A DNA stretch of 64,000 bases, taken from Oscillospiraceae bacterium (GTDB lineage: Bacteria > Bacillota > Clostridia > Oscillospirales > Oscillospiraceae). Shown here one piece after another: positions 8,694 through 16,654 of the stretch. The stretch covers positions 1-64,000 of the forward strand of contig CADCKQ010000003.1 in assembly GCA_902802045.1 (NCBI GenBank). Reading direction: 5' to 3'. Every line of letters begins with the position of its first letter. Positions within the stretch are counted from its first letter, which is position 1. Both the position numbers and the translations under genes were made by a program. The notes below the pieces were generated by a model. The model had not been told where the DNA came from and did not search any database. It saw only the letters and a program-made list of their open reading frames with translations.

Positions 8694-9641
8694 TTAATAA
8701 AGATCATCCCAGTTTATTGTCTTTTTCCCGATGAATTCCCTCACAAGCGCGTTTTCCGGAACCATGCTCTGATCTATCGTTCCGAAAAGCTGCAGCGCCG
8801 GCAGGACCTTTCTCAGTTCTTCATAGCGCTCGATGCCCTCGGGAATATTGGAAAAGAGCTTTGTTGCGGTTTCGTTGTACACGGCGAGCTCATATGGAAG
8901 CGAAGTGTCGAACTGGAAGTCGGCGGTGTTTTTGTACGGAGAGATGTAGGTCGTCTCCCCTCTTCTGACGTTTGCCCACATGTTCATCGTGTACTCTGGG
9001 CTCGCTCCCCTGAAGTTGTAGTCGCGCACAAGCCTTCTCGTGAGCCTGAACCAGGTCCTTTTGAAAACTACGGCGTCGCGGAAGACCACATCGCTTCTGG
9101 CGGAGATATAGAGCTTAAATGCCTCCGGGTGTTTTTGCGTGAACATCGGGTTCAGGGCGTGGATCCCTTCGAAAACGGCGACCTCGTCCTTGTCAAGCCG
9201 GACAGTCTTGGATATTCTGTCCGAGCGCTTCTGGGCGGTAAAGTCGTATGCTGGAACAGCTACCTCCCCGCCTGCGGAGAGACGGCTGAAGTGGTCGTTT
9301 AACATTTCGATGTCCAGGCAGAGAGGAGATTCAAGGTCGAATTCCCCTTCGGGAGTCTTTGGCGTCACTCCCTCGGAGACGCCGAGGAAATAGTCGTCCA
9401 TCGAGACATAGTTGGATTTTATTCCGTGTTTTTCGAGAGCTTCCGATATTTTTGAAGCCGTAGTCGTCTTTCCTGAGCCGGAAGGCCCCGCAAGCAGAAC
9501 GATCGGGCTCTGTTTGAGATTGTCGGCTATCTTTTCGGCCGCTTTCTCAACGTTTTTTTCGTATGTCTCATCGCTCTCGAGAATAAACTCGACCGGATCG
9601 CGTATGGTCCTGTAATTGATAACGGAAAGATCGTATGCCAT
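8694..9641 (-). CDS. uridine kinase-like P-loop nucleoside kinase (PRK/UK family)
   Basis: 315 residues. The Walker A motif GPSGSGKTT is at about residues 53-61, followed by the family motif YVSMDDYF and the substrate-binding FDLESPLCLD region, then VAVFEGIHALNP. Many Bacillota nucleoside kinases of this group carry TGS and SAD-like domains in front of the kinase; here only a 45-residue N-terminal extension is present. The expected reaction is phosphorylation of a nucleoside such as uridine, but the closest subgroup is poorly characterised. A ribosome site (AGGTG) lies before the ATG. Confidence 0.8.
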   Translation of the reverse strand: MAYDLSVINYRTIRDPVEFILESDETYEKNVEKAAEKIADNLKQSPIVLLAGPSGSGKTTTASKISEALEKHGIKSNYVSMDDYFLGVSEGVTPKTPEGEFDLESPLCLDIEMLNDHFSRLSAGGEVAVPAYDFTAQKRSDRISKTVRLDKDEVAVFEGIHALNPMFTQKHPEAFKLYISARSDVVFRDAVVFKRTWFRLTRRLVRDYNFRGASPEYTMNMWANVRRGETTYISPYKNTADFQFDTSLPYELAVYNETATKLFSNIPEGIERYEELRKVLPALQLFGTIDQSMVPENALVREFIGKKTINWDDLY

Positions 9642-9815
9642 ATCTTTTCACCTTTTATAATGATTTAAATTATTATAACATTTGTGCCGCTCTTTGGAAA
9701 GAAAATATTGTCATTCCGGTCCGGAATAATGCGGAGTGAAGACGCCTCCGCACAGCGGAGAGCCTCGTTCATTTATATCGGGAGAACGGCAAAAACAACA
9801 GACATATTTACGGCA

Positions 9816-9855
9816 AATAATAAACAGCCGCCAAGAGGTGACTGTTTATTTATGG
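9816..9855. repeat. diverged copy of the tRNA-Ser downstream hairpin
   Basis: The stretch containing AACAGCCGCC and GACTGTTTATTTATGG closely resembles 11491-11531, which directly follows tRNA-Ser(CGA) on the minus strand. The two copies bracket the TfoX-N/DUF1801/VanZ genes. Confidence 0.6.
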
Positions 9856-9890
9856 AAAAGGTATCGCGTTTTGAAAGATAGGGGTGCGCT

Positions 9891-9912
9891 GAAAAACCGG
9901 AATAAATCCGGC
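9891..9912 (-). terminator. terminator of the TfoX-N gene
   Basis: On the minus strand CCGGA-TTTAT-TCCGG followed by TTTTT, immediately after the stop codon. Confidence 0.7.
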
Positions 9913-10227
9913 TCATTTGGCTTTCTTTGGTTTCTTCTCGGGCAGTTCTGCATACATGCCTTCCAGTAATTCTGCAACCAAAGCCGTATCCTCAAACCTG
10001 TCGAATACGTGCATCAGTGTTTTTGAACCTTCATACGGATAACGCAGTTCGGAATCTGCAAGCAGCCTGTCTGATGCCGGTGTTCTCTTCAAAAACAGTT
10101 CATTATCGCAAATGTCACCTATCAGCTTACCATTGAGGTAAACCAGATATCCGCCCATCATGGCTTTTATGACAATATCACCGACTGTAGAAAAACTCTC
10201 ACGTACATATTCGATAAATTCATTCAC
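9913..10227 (-). CDS. TfoX N-terminal domain protein
   Basis: 104 residues. A GTG start at 10227 is chosen because GGAGG (10240..10236) lies 8 bases upstream; a longer frame from 10314 has no ribosome site and overlaps the DUF1801 gene. The sequence (FIEYVRESF, MMGGYLVYLNGKLIGDI, LMHVFDRFED) matches the TfoX/Sxy N-terminal domain; the C-terminal half of true competence regulators is missing and the protein ends in a Lys-rich tail. Stand-alone TfoX-N proteins are common in Bacillota and of unknown function. A link to competence should not be assumed. It forms a small group with the DUF1801 and VanZ genes upstream. Confidence 0.8.
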   Translation of the reverse strand: MNEFIEYVRESFSTVGDIVIKAMMGGYLVYLNGKLIGDICDNELFLKRTPASDRLLADSELRYPYEGSKTLMHVFDRFEDTALVAELLEGMYAELPEKKPKKAK

Positions 10228-10264
10228 TATGATTACCTCCACAAATCCCGATTTGGCAATCCGA

Positions 10265-10678
10265 TTAACTTTTCTTTGCGTAAGCGGCATAACACCACTT
10301 CGCGATTTCTGCAATCAAAGCCACAGGCAGATCTCTATCATGCGGCAGTCGGATCGTTCCTTTGCTGACTTCAAAACCGGCAAGTTTATCCGCAAAAGCA
10401 GCAATTGCTTCATCTCCGGGATAAAGACCGACATGCTTCCTGAAGGAAGCAAAGTGAATCAGATTCTTTCCTTTCCAAAAGGTAGGCATCGACCATGATA
10501 TCTTTTCCTCCGCATCCGGTATGGCTTCACGGATGACAGAGCGAAGCTGCTTAAGCCTCGGCCTGACGGATTCTTCTTGGGCGGCAATATATTCATCAAT
10601 CGTCTGCGGCTTTACACAGTAATGATCCTGATCCTTTTTGCTGAATTCTCTGCCGCATATGGGGCATTTCCAAGTCAT
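10265..10678 (-). CDS. DUF1801 (YdhG-like) protein with N-terminal zinc ribbon
   Basis: 137 residues. Residues 1-21 contain a CPIC...HYC arrangement (Cys5, Cys8, His19, Cys21) likely to bind zinc. The remainder matches DUF1801 (IDEYIAAQEESVRPRLKQLR, SWSMPTFWKGKNLIHFASF, GTIRLP), a fold related to frataxin-like iron-binding proteins such as B. subtilis YdhG; the function is not established. AGAGGTGA precedes the ATG. It lies 37 bases upstream of the TfoX-N gene, and such small proteins often travel together in accessory islets. Confidence 0.85.
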   Translation of the reverse strand: MTWKCPICGREFSKKDQDHYCVKPQTIDEYIAAQEESVRPRLKQLRSVIREAIPDAEEKISWSMPTFWKGKNLIHFASFRKHVGLYPGDEAIAAFADKLAGFEVSKGTIRLPHDRDLPVALIAEIAKWCYAAYAKKS

Positions 10679-10702
10679 CGCTTCACCTCTGTAAAACGGA
10701 AT

Positions 10703-11236
10703 TTATCGTTTTAGCCGTCTGAATGCCGCATAGATTCCATAGCCGACAGCTACACCAAGCGTGTTTAGAATAAGATCGTCCACATCTGAGGCTCTTGCGG
10801 GAAAAGGCAGTTGAAGTATCTCAGTGCACAGTGAGATAAGGGCACCAACTGCAACCACTTTCCAAAAACAGTTCAGCTTTTTATATATGGCCGGCAGCAC
10901 AATACCAGTGGGAATGAACATTATCATATTGCCGACTACATTCCAAATGATGTCCCGGACATTATCATAATCAAAAAGATAGATAAATGGAATAAGATTC
11001 GTCCGGAAAGGAATTGCTGTCGCGGGGTCAAAAACCAGCGGCTGCACATGTCCGTTTGCCAATGCCCTCGGGAAAAGCACAAAGCGGATAATGACTGCAA
11101 GATTGATATACATCAGGAGCAAAACAGCTTCTCTTTTCCAGCTGATCTGTCCCTGTTGCTTCCACACAATGAACCTCGTCAGCAACCAGATGGCAGTGTA
11201 AAACAGTTCTGCTGAAAGAAAAGATATCTCGACCAT
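10703..11236 (-). CDS. VanZ-like membrane protein
   Basis: 177 residues with about five hydrophobic segments. The segment FIYLFDYDNVRDIIWNVVGN and the later LISLCTEILQLPFPARASDV, with the acidic DVDDLILNTLG motif, are typical of the VanZ superfamily. VanZ itself gives low-level teicoplanin resistance, but most family members are uncharacterised. It lacks van genes around it. It is the first gene of the VanZ-DUF1801-TfoX-N set, whose base composition is visibly AT-richer than the flanking genes. Confidence 0.85.
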   Translation of the reverse strand: MVEISFLSAELFYTAIWLLTRFIVWKQQGQISWKREAVLLLMYINLAVIIRFVLFPRALANGHVQPLVFDPATAIPFRTNLIPFIYLFDYDNVRDIIWNVVGNMIMFIPTGIVLPAIYKKLNCFWKVVAVGALISLCTEILQLPFPARASDVDDLILNTLGVAVGYGIYAAFRRLKR

Positions 11237-11344
11237 GCAGGGTACCCCTTATAAATCCCGATTTATCTACCTGATTACCAATCGTCATCCAGAAGTACAG
11301 ACAGGCCGTCGGCCTTGTCTCTACGTTCATCATAGCATAAAAAG

Positions 11345-11381
11345 AAAAGAACGGCAATTCTATCAGAATTACCGTTCTTTT
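11345..11381. terminator. bidirectional hairpin after the tRNA-Ser 3'-end fragment
   Basis: AAAAGAACGGCAATTC, loop TATCA, GAATTACCGTTCTTTT. It lies directly beyond the duplicated tRNA 3' end, as the hairpin at 11491-11527 lies beyond the intact tRNA. Confidence 0.75.
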
Positions 11382-11382
11382 A

Positions 11383-11403
11383 TGGCGGACAGGGTGGGAT
11401 TCG
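11383..11403 (-). repeat. 21-bp duplicate of the tRNA-Ser 3' end
   Basis: Identical to 11529-11549, the CCA end, acceptor strand and half of the T-arm of tRNA-Ser(CGA). It then diverges. A GTTCGAATCCCA in the opposite orientation lies at 11471-11482. This is either a tRNA pseudogene or an attachment-site scar. Confidence 0.8.
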
Positions 11404-11490
11404 TTCTCGCCTGCGGGCTCGGTCAGTCGCGGGTCCGGCCGTCCGCAGGAAGGCCGTTCAATACCGCGACGTTCGAATCCCAATAAAACT

Positions 11491-11527
11491 AATAAACAAA
11501 CAGCCGCCTGAAGGCGACTGTTTGTTT
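11491..11527 (-). terminator. terminator of tRNA-Ser
   Basis: A hairpin of AAACAGTCGCCTT and AGGCGGCTGTTTG (minus strand), followed by TTTATTAG, immediately after the encoded CCA. Confidence 0.75.
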
Positions 11528-11528
11528 A

Positions 11529-11619
11529 TGGCGGACAGGGTGGGATTCGAACCCACGAGCCCGTTGCCGGACTACCTGATTTCGAGTCAGGGCCGTTATG
11601 ACCACTTCGATACCTGTCC
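11529..11619 (-). tRNA. tRNA-Ser(CGA)
   Basis: 91 bases. Acceptor stem GGACAGG/CCTGTCC, discriminator G, encoded CCA. The anticodon loop CTCGAAA on stem CCTGA/TCAGG gives anticodon CGA. The long variable arm (TAGTCCGGCAACGGGCTC) is the class II feature expected for serine. The T-arm contains GGTTCGAATCC. Confidence 0.95.
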
Positions 11620-11673
11620 ATTGCCGGGATATTATACCCAAAACATGCCGCAAAATCAACCCGATTTTTTCCG

Positions 11674-11702
11674 TTGACTATGCTCTTCCCAAATCATATA
11701 AT
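11674..11702 (+). promoter_or_regulatory. promoter of the MoxR-VWA pair
   Basis: TTGACT (11674-11679), a 17-base spacer and TATAAT (11697-11702), 37 bases before the start codon. Confidence 0.75.
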
Positions 11703-11739
11703 TTACTCTTAAATACAATTGACTGACCGGAGGCACGAC

Positions 11740-12654
11740 ATGCTCGATTTTTTACGCTCTGAAGGTATCGGTGAGGAGATCATAGGAAAGATTGAAAGCT
11801 TCAGGAGGGCTTATCCCCTTGAGGAAAACAATGCTTCACGAGTCCCGGTGCCGAGATTCCGCTACTACGGGAAAGATATCTGGGAGAAGGCTCTTATCGC
11901 TCTGCTGTCCGGCGAAAACGTTCTGCTGGTCGGAGCCAAGGCAACGGGCAAGAACGTTCTTGCCGAGAACCTGGCAGCTGTCTTCAACCGGCCGGAATGG
12001 GATATTTCCTTCTATCTCAATACGGATGCCGCTTCACTTATCGGGACCGACACCTTCCGCTCGGGAGAGGTGCGTTTCCGCAAGGGTCCCGTCACCCAAT
12101 GTGCCGAGGAGGGCGGTTTCGGCGTGCTTGACGAGATAAACATGGCGAAGAACGAGTCTCTGGCCGTGCTTCATGCTACCCTGGACTTCCGGCGCGTTAT
12201 AGATGTGCCGGGCTACGAGAGGATCGTCCTCAAGCCCTGCACGAGGTTCATAGCCACGATGAACTACGGCTATGCCGGAACGAGAGAACTCAACGAGGCG
12301 CTCGCCTCCAGGTTCATGGTCATCAATATGCCCATCATCTCCGAGGATAACCTCGACAAGCTCATAAAGTCGCAGTTCCCCGCATTGAAGCAGGAGTATT
12401 CCGCCCAGCTGGCCGGTCTTTTCGAGGATATACGGAAAAAGTGCGAAAACTCGGAGATCTCAACCAAGGCTCTGGATCTGAGAGGTCTGCTGGCTGCGAT
12501 CTCGCTTGTCGGAAACGGTCTTTCACTCGGAGAGGCGCTTGAGCTCGGCATAGTCAACAAATCCTTTGACGATTTCGAGAGACAGCTCGTCTCCGATATG
12601 ATAACGACCCGCATAGACGGGAAGCTCACAAGAACAGAGCTTTTTGAATCATGA
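11740..12654 (+). CDS. MoxR-type AAA+ ATPase
   Basis: 304 residues. The ATG at 11740 is preferred to an upstream TTG because GGAGG lies six bases before it. The Walker A is GAKATGKN, with Asn where Ser/Thr normally follows the Lys; Walker B is GVLDEINMA; sensor 1 is FIATMNYG, and an arginine-finger region is in NEALASRFMVINMP. This matches the dynein-related AAA_5/MoxR group, which partners with VWA proteins to remodel or load cofactors into targets. Its stop codon overlaps the start of the VWA gene (ATGA), as expected for such a pair. The client protein is not apparent nearby. Confidence 0.88.
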   Translation: MLDFLRSEGIGEEIIGKIESFRRAYPLEENNASRVPVPRFRYYGKDIWEKALIALLSGENVLLVGAKATGKNVLAENLAAVFNRPEWDISFYLNTDAASLIGTDTFRSGEVRFRKGPVTQCAEEGGFGVLDEINMAKNESLAVLHATLDFRRVIDVPGYERIVLKPCTRFIATMNYGYAGTRELNEALASRFMVINMPIISEDNLDKLIKSQFPALKQEYSAQLAGLFEDIRKKCENSEISTKALDLRGLLAAISLVGNGLSLGEALELGIVNKSFDDFERQLVSDMITTRIDGKLTRTELFES

Positions 12655-14363
12655 ATGAAGTTACCGAGCTACAGAAAAAAAGAGCGGTAAATACGATCTG
12701 GAATACGGCTGACGATTACGGTTTCCAGCCGGATTTCAAGGCCTACGACAGCGACGGAAACGCGGAGATATACTTAAACTGCATAATCGGCGGAGTATAC
12801 CGTTATTATGATTACCCGAAGCTTGCAGAACTGTTTTCGGCCTTCTCCCGCTATGAAGACGACGCGGATACCTACGAAGGTCTCCTCTGGCTCGGTCTTG
12901 AAAACGCCGTTTATCCCCGCTTGCTGCAAGAAAGGCCCGTGCTTGAATCGCTTAGGCGTGATTACGCGAAGCGCCTTGTTTCCATGTTCGGAAACACCGC
13001 TCCGGACGACTACTATCTCCTCGACTGTCTCACATTCGGCCACTACCTGAGAGTGCTCGGAACAGAGCCTGAGATCAGCCGATACGACAGAAGACTTCTC
13101 GACGAACTGGAGTTTTCTCCCGATCTGGACACGGATGAAATAATCTCATTGTCAAAGGAGCTGCTGCAGAAGTGGTTCCAGATCACGAATTTTGAAAAAA
13201 GAAAAGAGCGCAAGCCCTTTGTGCTCTTCACGATAAAGCAAAGAAACCGCAGATCAAAGGCTGTCCGTCTCCACAAATACAGCTTCAGCTTCTTCGAACA
13301 CCCGAAAGAATTCGGGACTCAGGCAAACGACAGTCTGAACAGGTTCGATGTAAAAACAAAGCTTTCCGAGGAGGAGATGCAGGCATTCATAGCGGGCAAA
13401 TTCGGAAAGCCCATATATTCGAAGGCAAAAACTGCCGAGCTCGAGCGTCAGCTCTGCTCAGGGAACCATTCTTTCTGTCATCTGCATTTCACGCGCGGAG
13501 AATACGCACCCGAGACGATCCGCTCCAGCTTCGAAGCCTATAAAAAAGAGGAAGAGGCAAAGCAGCGCCTGCGCAACCGCAAATATTACAAAGACCGCTA
13601 TACAGTCAGCCGCGCCGCAATAGCCAAGCTCTCAGGTGCCATACAGAACTCCGTGCTTCTTCACCTTCAGCCGACGCCGGTAATTGCCGATACGGGCCTT
13701 CTATGCGGCGGCAGGGCGTGGCGGGCGCAGTATCTTGACGACAACAGGATCTTCATACGAAACGACCAGGACAATCTCGGCGATTTCTGCGTGGATATCC
13801 TTCTCGACGCCTCAACTTCCCAGGAGAAGAGGCAGGATATCGTCTCCTACCAGGCTTTCATCATAGCCGAAGCTCTTACAAGATGCGGCGTCCCGTGCAG
13901 GGTGAGCTCCTTCTGTTCCATGAGCGGGTATACGATAATGCATATATTTCGGGAATACAACTCGCCCCATGACAATGAGAAGATCTTTGATTTTGTCTCC
14001 AACGGCTCCAACCGCGACGGGCTTGGAATAAGGGCAGAGCACTACCTGATGAACCTCTCCCCCTACGAGCACAAGCTTCTCATCATTCTGTCGGATGTAA
14101 AACCCAACGACTCCGTCAAGATCGATTACGGCCCGGACAGAGTCGCTTATTACGAAAACGAAGCTGGCCTTAACGACACGGCCATCGAGGTGAGAAGAGC
14201 GCGCTCCGACGGAATAGCCGTCGTCTGCGTATTCACAGGAGAAGACAGGGACATCCCGTCTGCACGCCTTGTTTACGGCCACGATTTTGCAAGGATCGCC
14301 TCTCTCGACAGGCTTTCCGACACCGTCGCCATGCTGATCCAGAACCAGTTGAGGATGATTTAA
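12651..14363 (+). CDS. VWA-domain partner protein (CobT/NorD-like)
   Basis: 570 residues. The C-terminal about 200 residues form a von Willebrand A domain with the MIDAS start DASTS (ILLDASTSQEKR) and a later LIILSDVKPND strand. The N-terminal 370 residues are helical and charged with no recognised catalytic motif, as in CobT, NorD and other MoxR partner proteins. It is translationally coupled to the upstream AAA+ ATPase (4-base overlap) and followed by a terminator, so the pair is a two-gene unit. The likely role is a substrate adaptor in ATP-driven assembly or activation; this is inferred from family precedent. Confidence 0.85.
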   Translation: MNEVTELQKKRAVNTIWNTADDYGFQPDFKAYDSDGNAEIYLNCIIGGVYRYYDYPKLAELFSAFSRYEDDADTYEGLLWLGLENAVYPRLLQERPVLESLRRDYAKRLVSMFGNTAPDDYYLLDCLTFGHYLRVLGTEPEISRYDRRLLDELEFSPDLDTDEIISLSKELLQKWFQITNFEKRKERKPFVLFTIKQRNRRSKAVRLHKYSFSFFEHPKEFGTQANDSLNRFDVKTKLSEEEMQAFIAGKFGKPIYSKAKTAELERQLCSGNHSFCHLHFTRGEYAPETIRSSFEAYKKEEEAKQRLRNRKYYKDRYTVSRAAIAKLSGAIQNSVLLHLQPTPVIADTGLLCGGRAWRAQYLDDNRIFIRNDQDNLGDFCVDILLDASTSQEKRQDIVSYQAFIIAEALTRCGVPCRVSSFCSMSGYTIMHIFREYNSPHDNEKIFDFVSNGSNRDGLGIRAEHYLMNLSPYEHKLLIILSDVKPNDSVKIDYGPDRVAYYENEAGLNDTAIEVRRARSDGIAVVCVFTGEDRDIPSARLVYGHDFARIASLDRLSDTVAMLIQNQLRMI

Positions 14364-14415
14364 ACGCATTTTCTGAAGGAACATACAGATATCCTGTTTT
14401 TCCAATACATAAACA

Positions 14416-14450
14416 GATCGGGCAGCTGAGCTGTCCGATCATTATTTGTA
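14416..14450 (+). terminator. terminator of the MoxR-VWA unit
   Basis: An 11-bp stem GATCGGGCAGC/GCTGTCCGATC with loop TGA, followed by ATTATTTGT. It may also serve the convergent ogt gene. Confidence 0.75.
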
Positions 14451-14469
14451 CGATTAATGCTCCGGTATT

Positions 14470-14967
14470 TTACAACAATACGCCCTCGAGCTTTAAAAGC
14501 TCTCTTTTTCTTTCTGTTCCTCCGGCATAGCCTGTGAGACTGCCGTCAGAGCCGATCACTCTGTGGCACGGCACAATGATAGAGATCCTGTTATGCCCCA
14601 CCGCTCCTCCGACAGCTCTGGCAGACATATGCTCTGTCCCGCGTTTTTTGGCAAGCATTTCCGCTATCTGCCCGTACGTAACGGTCTTGCCGTAAGGGAT
14701 CGAGAGGAGGATCTCCCACACTTCATTCCGGAAAACCGTACCCGAAAAACGCATCGGGACCTTTATATCGGGTTCCTTTCCGGAAAAGTAGATATCCAGC
14801 CACTCTTTCGCAAGCCTGAGGGCATTGGTCTCCTTTTCTTCAAATTGTTTTTCTGAATAATCAGGATAATACTTCTGACCTTCGAACCAGAGTCCCGTGA
14901 GCTCCCGGTCATCTGCTTCAAGCGTGATATCTCCCAGCGGAGACCTGTAGCTGCAAATATGCTTCAT
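14470..14967 (-). CDS. ogt: methylated-DNA-[protein]-cysteine S-methyltransferase
   Basis: 165 residues from the ATG at 14967; a longer in-frame start at 15009 lies inside the upstream gene. The active-site motif PCHRVIGSDGSLTGYAGG contains the acceptor Cys, and the helix-turn-helix region RAVGGAVGHNRISI precedes it. It repairs O6-alkylguanine by irreversible transfer of the alkyl group to itself. GGGTGA just upstream serves as ribosome site. It begins 4 bases after the adaptor gene stop and so may be expressed with the exporter operon. Confidence 0.95.
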   Translation of the reverse strand: MKHICSYRSPLGDITLEADDRELTGLWFEGQKYYPDYSEKQFEEKETNALRLAKEWLDIYFSGKEPDIKVPMRFSGTVFRNEVWEILLSIPYGKTVTYGQIAEMLAKKRGTEHMSARAVGGAVGHNRISIIVPCHRVIGSDGSLTGYAGGTERKRELLKLEGVLL

Positions 14968-14971
14968 TTTA

Positions 14972-16651
14972 TCACCCGTATTGCCTGTAGAACACCTCGG
15001 CGCCCTCACTGAGGCCCGAGATTATCTCGGCAGTATAACCGTCAGAGACGCCTGTCTCAACCTCGACCGGAGAGCCGATCGTTTTGCTCTTGGCATCATA
15101 ATCGGTATATACGACCGTCCTTCCGCCCTCCTCATACAGCGCGGCGACCGGCAGGGTCAGGATGCCGTCTTTTTTCCCCACCTCAAGTATGGCCGTAGCG
15201 TTCATGCCGTGGTACATGTCCTCGTCCCAGCCGCAGTCGAGGCTTACGGTATATCTCGTGCTGCCGCTTTTGTATTTGCCGACGGGATCTATCGAGATCA
15301 CCTTTCCCTCAAACACCCGTCCGGAGATCGCGTCCACACTTATTTCTGCTTCCTGGCCGGGCGCGACCGAGAGGATATCGGCCTCGTCGACCTGCATCTG
15401 CATTGTGATCGATCTCTTGGGTATGACATTCATTATCTCATTCCCAGTCAGATCATATATCTTAAAATCTTTGGACACCTTGTAGACGGTGTCTTTTTTC
15501 TGTTCCTCCAGGATCTCCTGCTGAAGGGCGGCGAGCTGCTCGTTCGAAAGCGCGTTGCCTTCCTCGTCCATTCCGGACATATACATCATCTCGGCATTGG
15601 AAGGCGTATCGTCTCCCGATCTGGAAGCGGGGTACTCGACTGTCTGCAGCTTATAGTCTGATAAAGAAGTAGACTCCGCTCCGAGCCTGCTTACATCGAT
15701 CCCGCTGACCGTTCCCGCGGCCGGAGACAGGACCTTTCCGGTGCGATATATCTCAAAGAGCTCGTTTAAGACCTCTTCATATCTCTGATGCTCATAAACG
15801 GCCTCATCAAATCTCCGGCTTCCGACAGTGGTCTCCTTTACTGTACAGAGGATCGTCCCTCTCGGGACCTCTCTCTCGAGCTGCTCCGTCATAAAGCTCA
15901 CCGTCCCGGAGGAAACCGCAAGGTTCCAGGCAGAATGCACTCTGAGCGTGCCCTCTCCCAGAAGTTCTCCCTGAGGGGTATAGACCTTTGCCCTGTCGCC
16001 TAGATGCGGGCCGTCGTCAGTCAGCGTGACTACAGTTTTTCCGGCCTTATGGGATTCTGCCTTTCCGTCATAGACTTCTCCTCCGGAGAGTTCTATCCTA
16101 ACGCTGTCTCCGGGTCTCGAACGTACTTCAGTTTCTATCTCCACGGACATCATCCCGTCAATTGAAAGCACAAGGAGGCAGCCGTCTCTCTTCATGACCT
16201 CATCTGCGCTCTCCCCGACAGATGCGTAGACCGCTTTAACTCTGCCGTATAACGGCGCCAGTATATTCTTTGATTCGCCCGCGCCGATCGCGGCCTGAAT
16301 CTCCGTCTTAAGATAGTCCAGGCTGTTGGAGACGAGCGCGATCGTCTGCATTACCGAGGCTCTTTCCACCTCAAAGAGCGCCTGCCCATCAGAGACCGTG
16401 TCTCCGTCAGCGACAAGATATTTCGTCACCCTGACTCCCTGAGGGATACTGACCTTCAGACCGTTTCCGGCACTCAAGGACCCCGAGCCCGAAACGGTCG
16501 ATACGATCTCACCTTTCGAGACCTTCGCCGAGACTATCTCGAACTCTTCATCCTCATTGCTATTCCCCCTGTTCAGGGCGGGAAGGAGGATCATCAGCAG
16601 CAAAAGCGCAGCCGCGCAGACCGCGATTATCGATTTTGTTCTTTTACTCAT
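14972..16651 (-). CDS. second membrane-fusion/adaptor protein of a MacAB/YknXYZ-like exporter
   Basis: 559 residues. One N-terminal membrane anchor (residues about 8-26), then a split biotinyl-lipoyl-like domain, an insert with coiled-coil potential, and beta-barrel and membrane-proximal domains (SITMQMQVDEADI, ATAILEVGKKDGILTLPV). The protein is paralogous to the adaptor at 18520-20262: both contain the SGIDV/AGID strand and a GLSEGAEV/GLSEGDTV ending. HlyD/MacA-type proteins link an ABC permease to substrate handling outside the membrane. The gene starts 3 bases after the permease stop. Confidence 0.85.
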   Translation of the reverse strand: MSKRTKSIIAVCAAALLLLMILLPALNRGNSNEDEEFEIVSAKVSKGEIVSTVSGSGSLSAGNGLKVSIPQGVRVTKYLVADGDTVSDGQALFEVERASVMQTIALVSNSLDYLKTEIQAAIGAGESKNILAPLYGRVKAVYASVGESADEVMKRDGCLLVLSIDGMMSVEIETEVRSRPGDSVRIELSGGEVYDGKAESHKAGKTVVTLTDDGPHLGDRAKVYTPQGELLGEGTLRVHSAWNLAVSSGTVSFMTEQLEREVPRGTILCTVKETTVGSRRFDEAVYEHQRYEEVLNELFEIYRTGKVLSPAAGTVSGIDVSRLGAESTSLSDYKLQTVEYPASRSGDDTPSNAEMMYMSGMDEEGNALSNEQLAALQQEILEEQKKDTVYKVSKDFKIYDLTGNEIMNVIPKRSITMQMQVDEADILSVAPGQEAEISVDAISGRVFEGKVISIDPVGKYKSGSTRYTVSLDCGWDEDMYHGMNATAILEVGKKDGILTLPVAALYEEGGRTVVYTDYDAKSKTIGSPVEVETGVSDGYTAEIISGLSEGAEVFYRQYG

Positions 16652-16654
16652 CTG

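Larger units (their letters stand above)
9642..9912. other. intergenic stretch with two hairpins and no gene
   Basis: No credible reading frame. It contains the AT-rich upstream region of the kinase gene, a copy of the hairpin found beside tRNA-Ser (9816-9855) and the terminator of the TfoX-N gene. Confidence 0.6.

Noticed and set aside
9913..10227. Competence regulator TfoX/Sxy
   Set aside because: Only the N-terminal domain is present, and no competence genes are nearby; stand-alone TfoX-N proteins are common and uncharacterised.
11028..11483. A 151-codon minus-strand frame upstream of VanZ
   Set aside because: It spans the tRNA 3'-end copy and hairpin and overlaps vanZ in another frame; no family resemblance or ribosome site.
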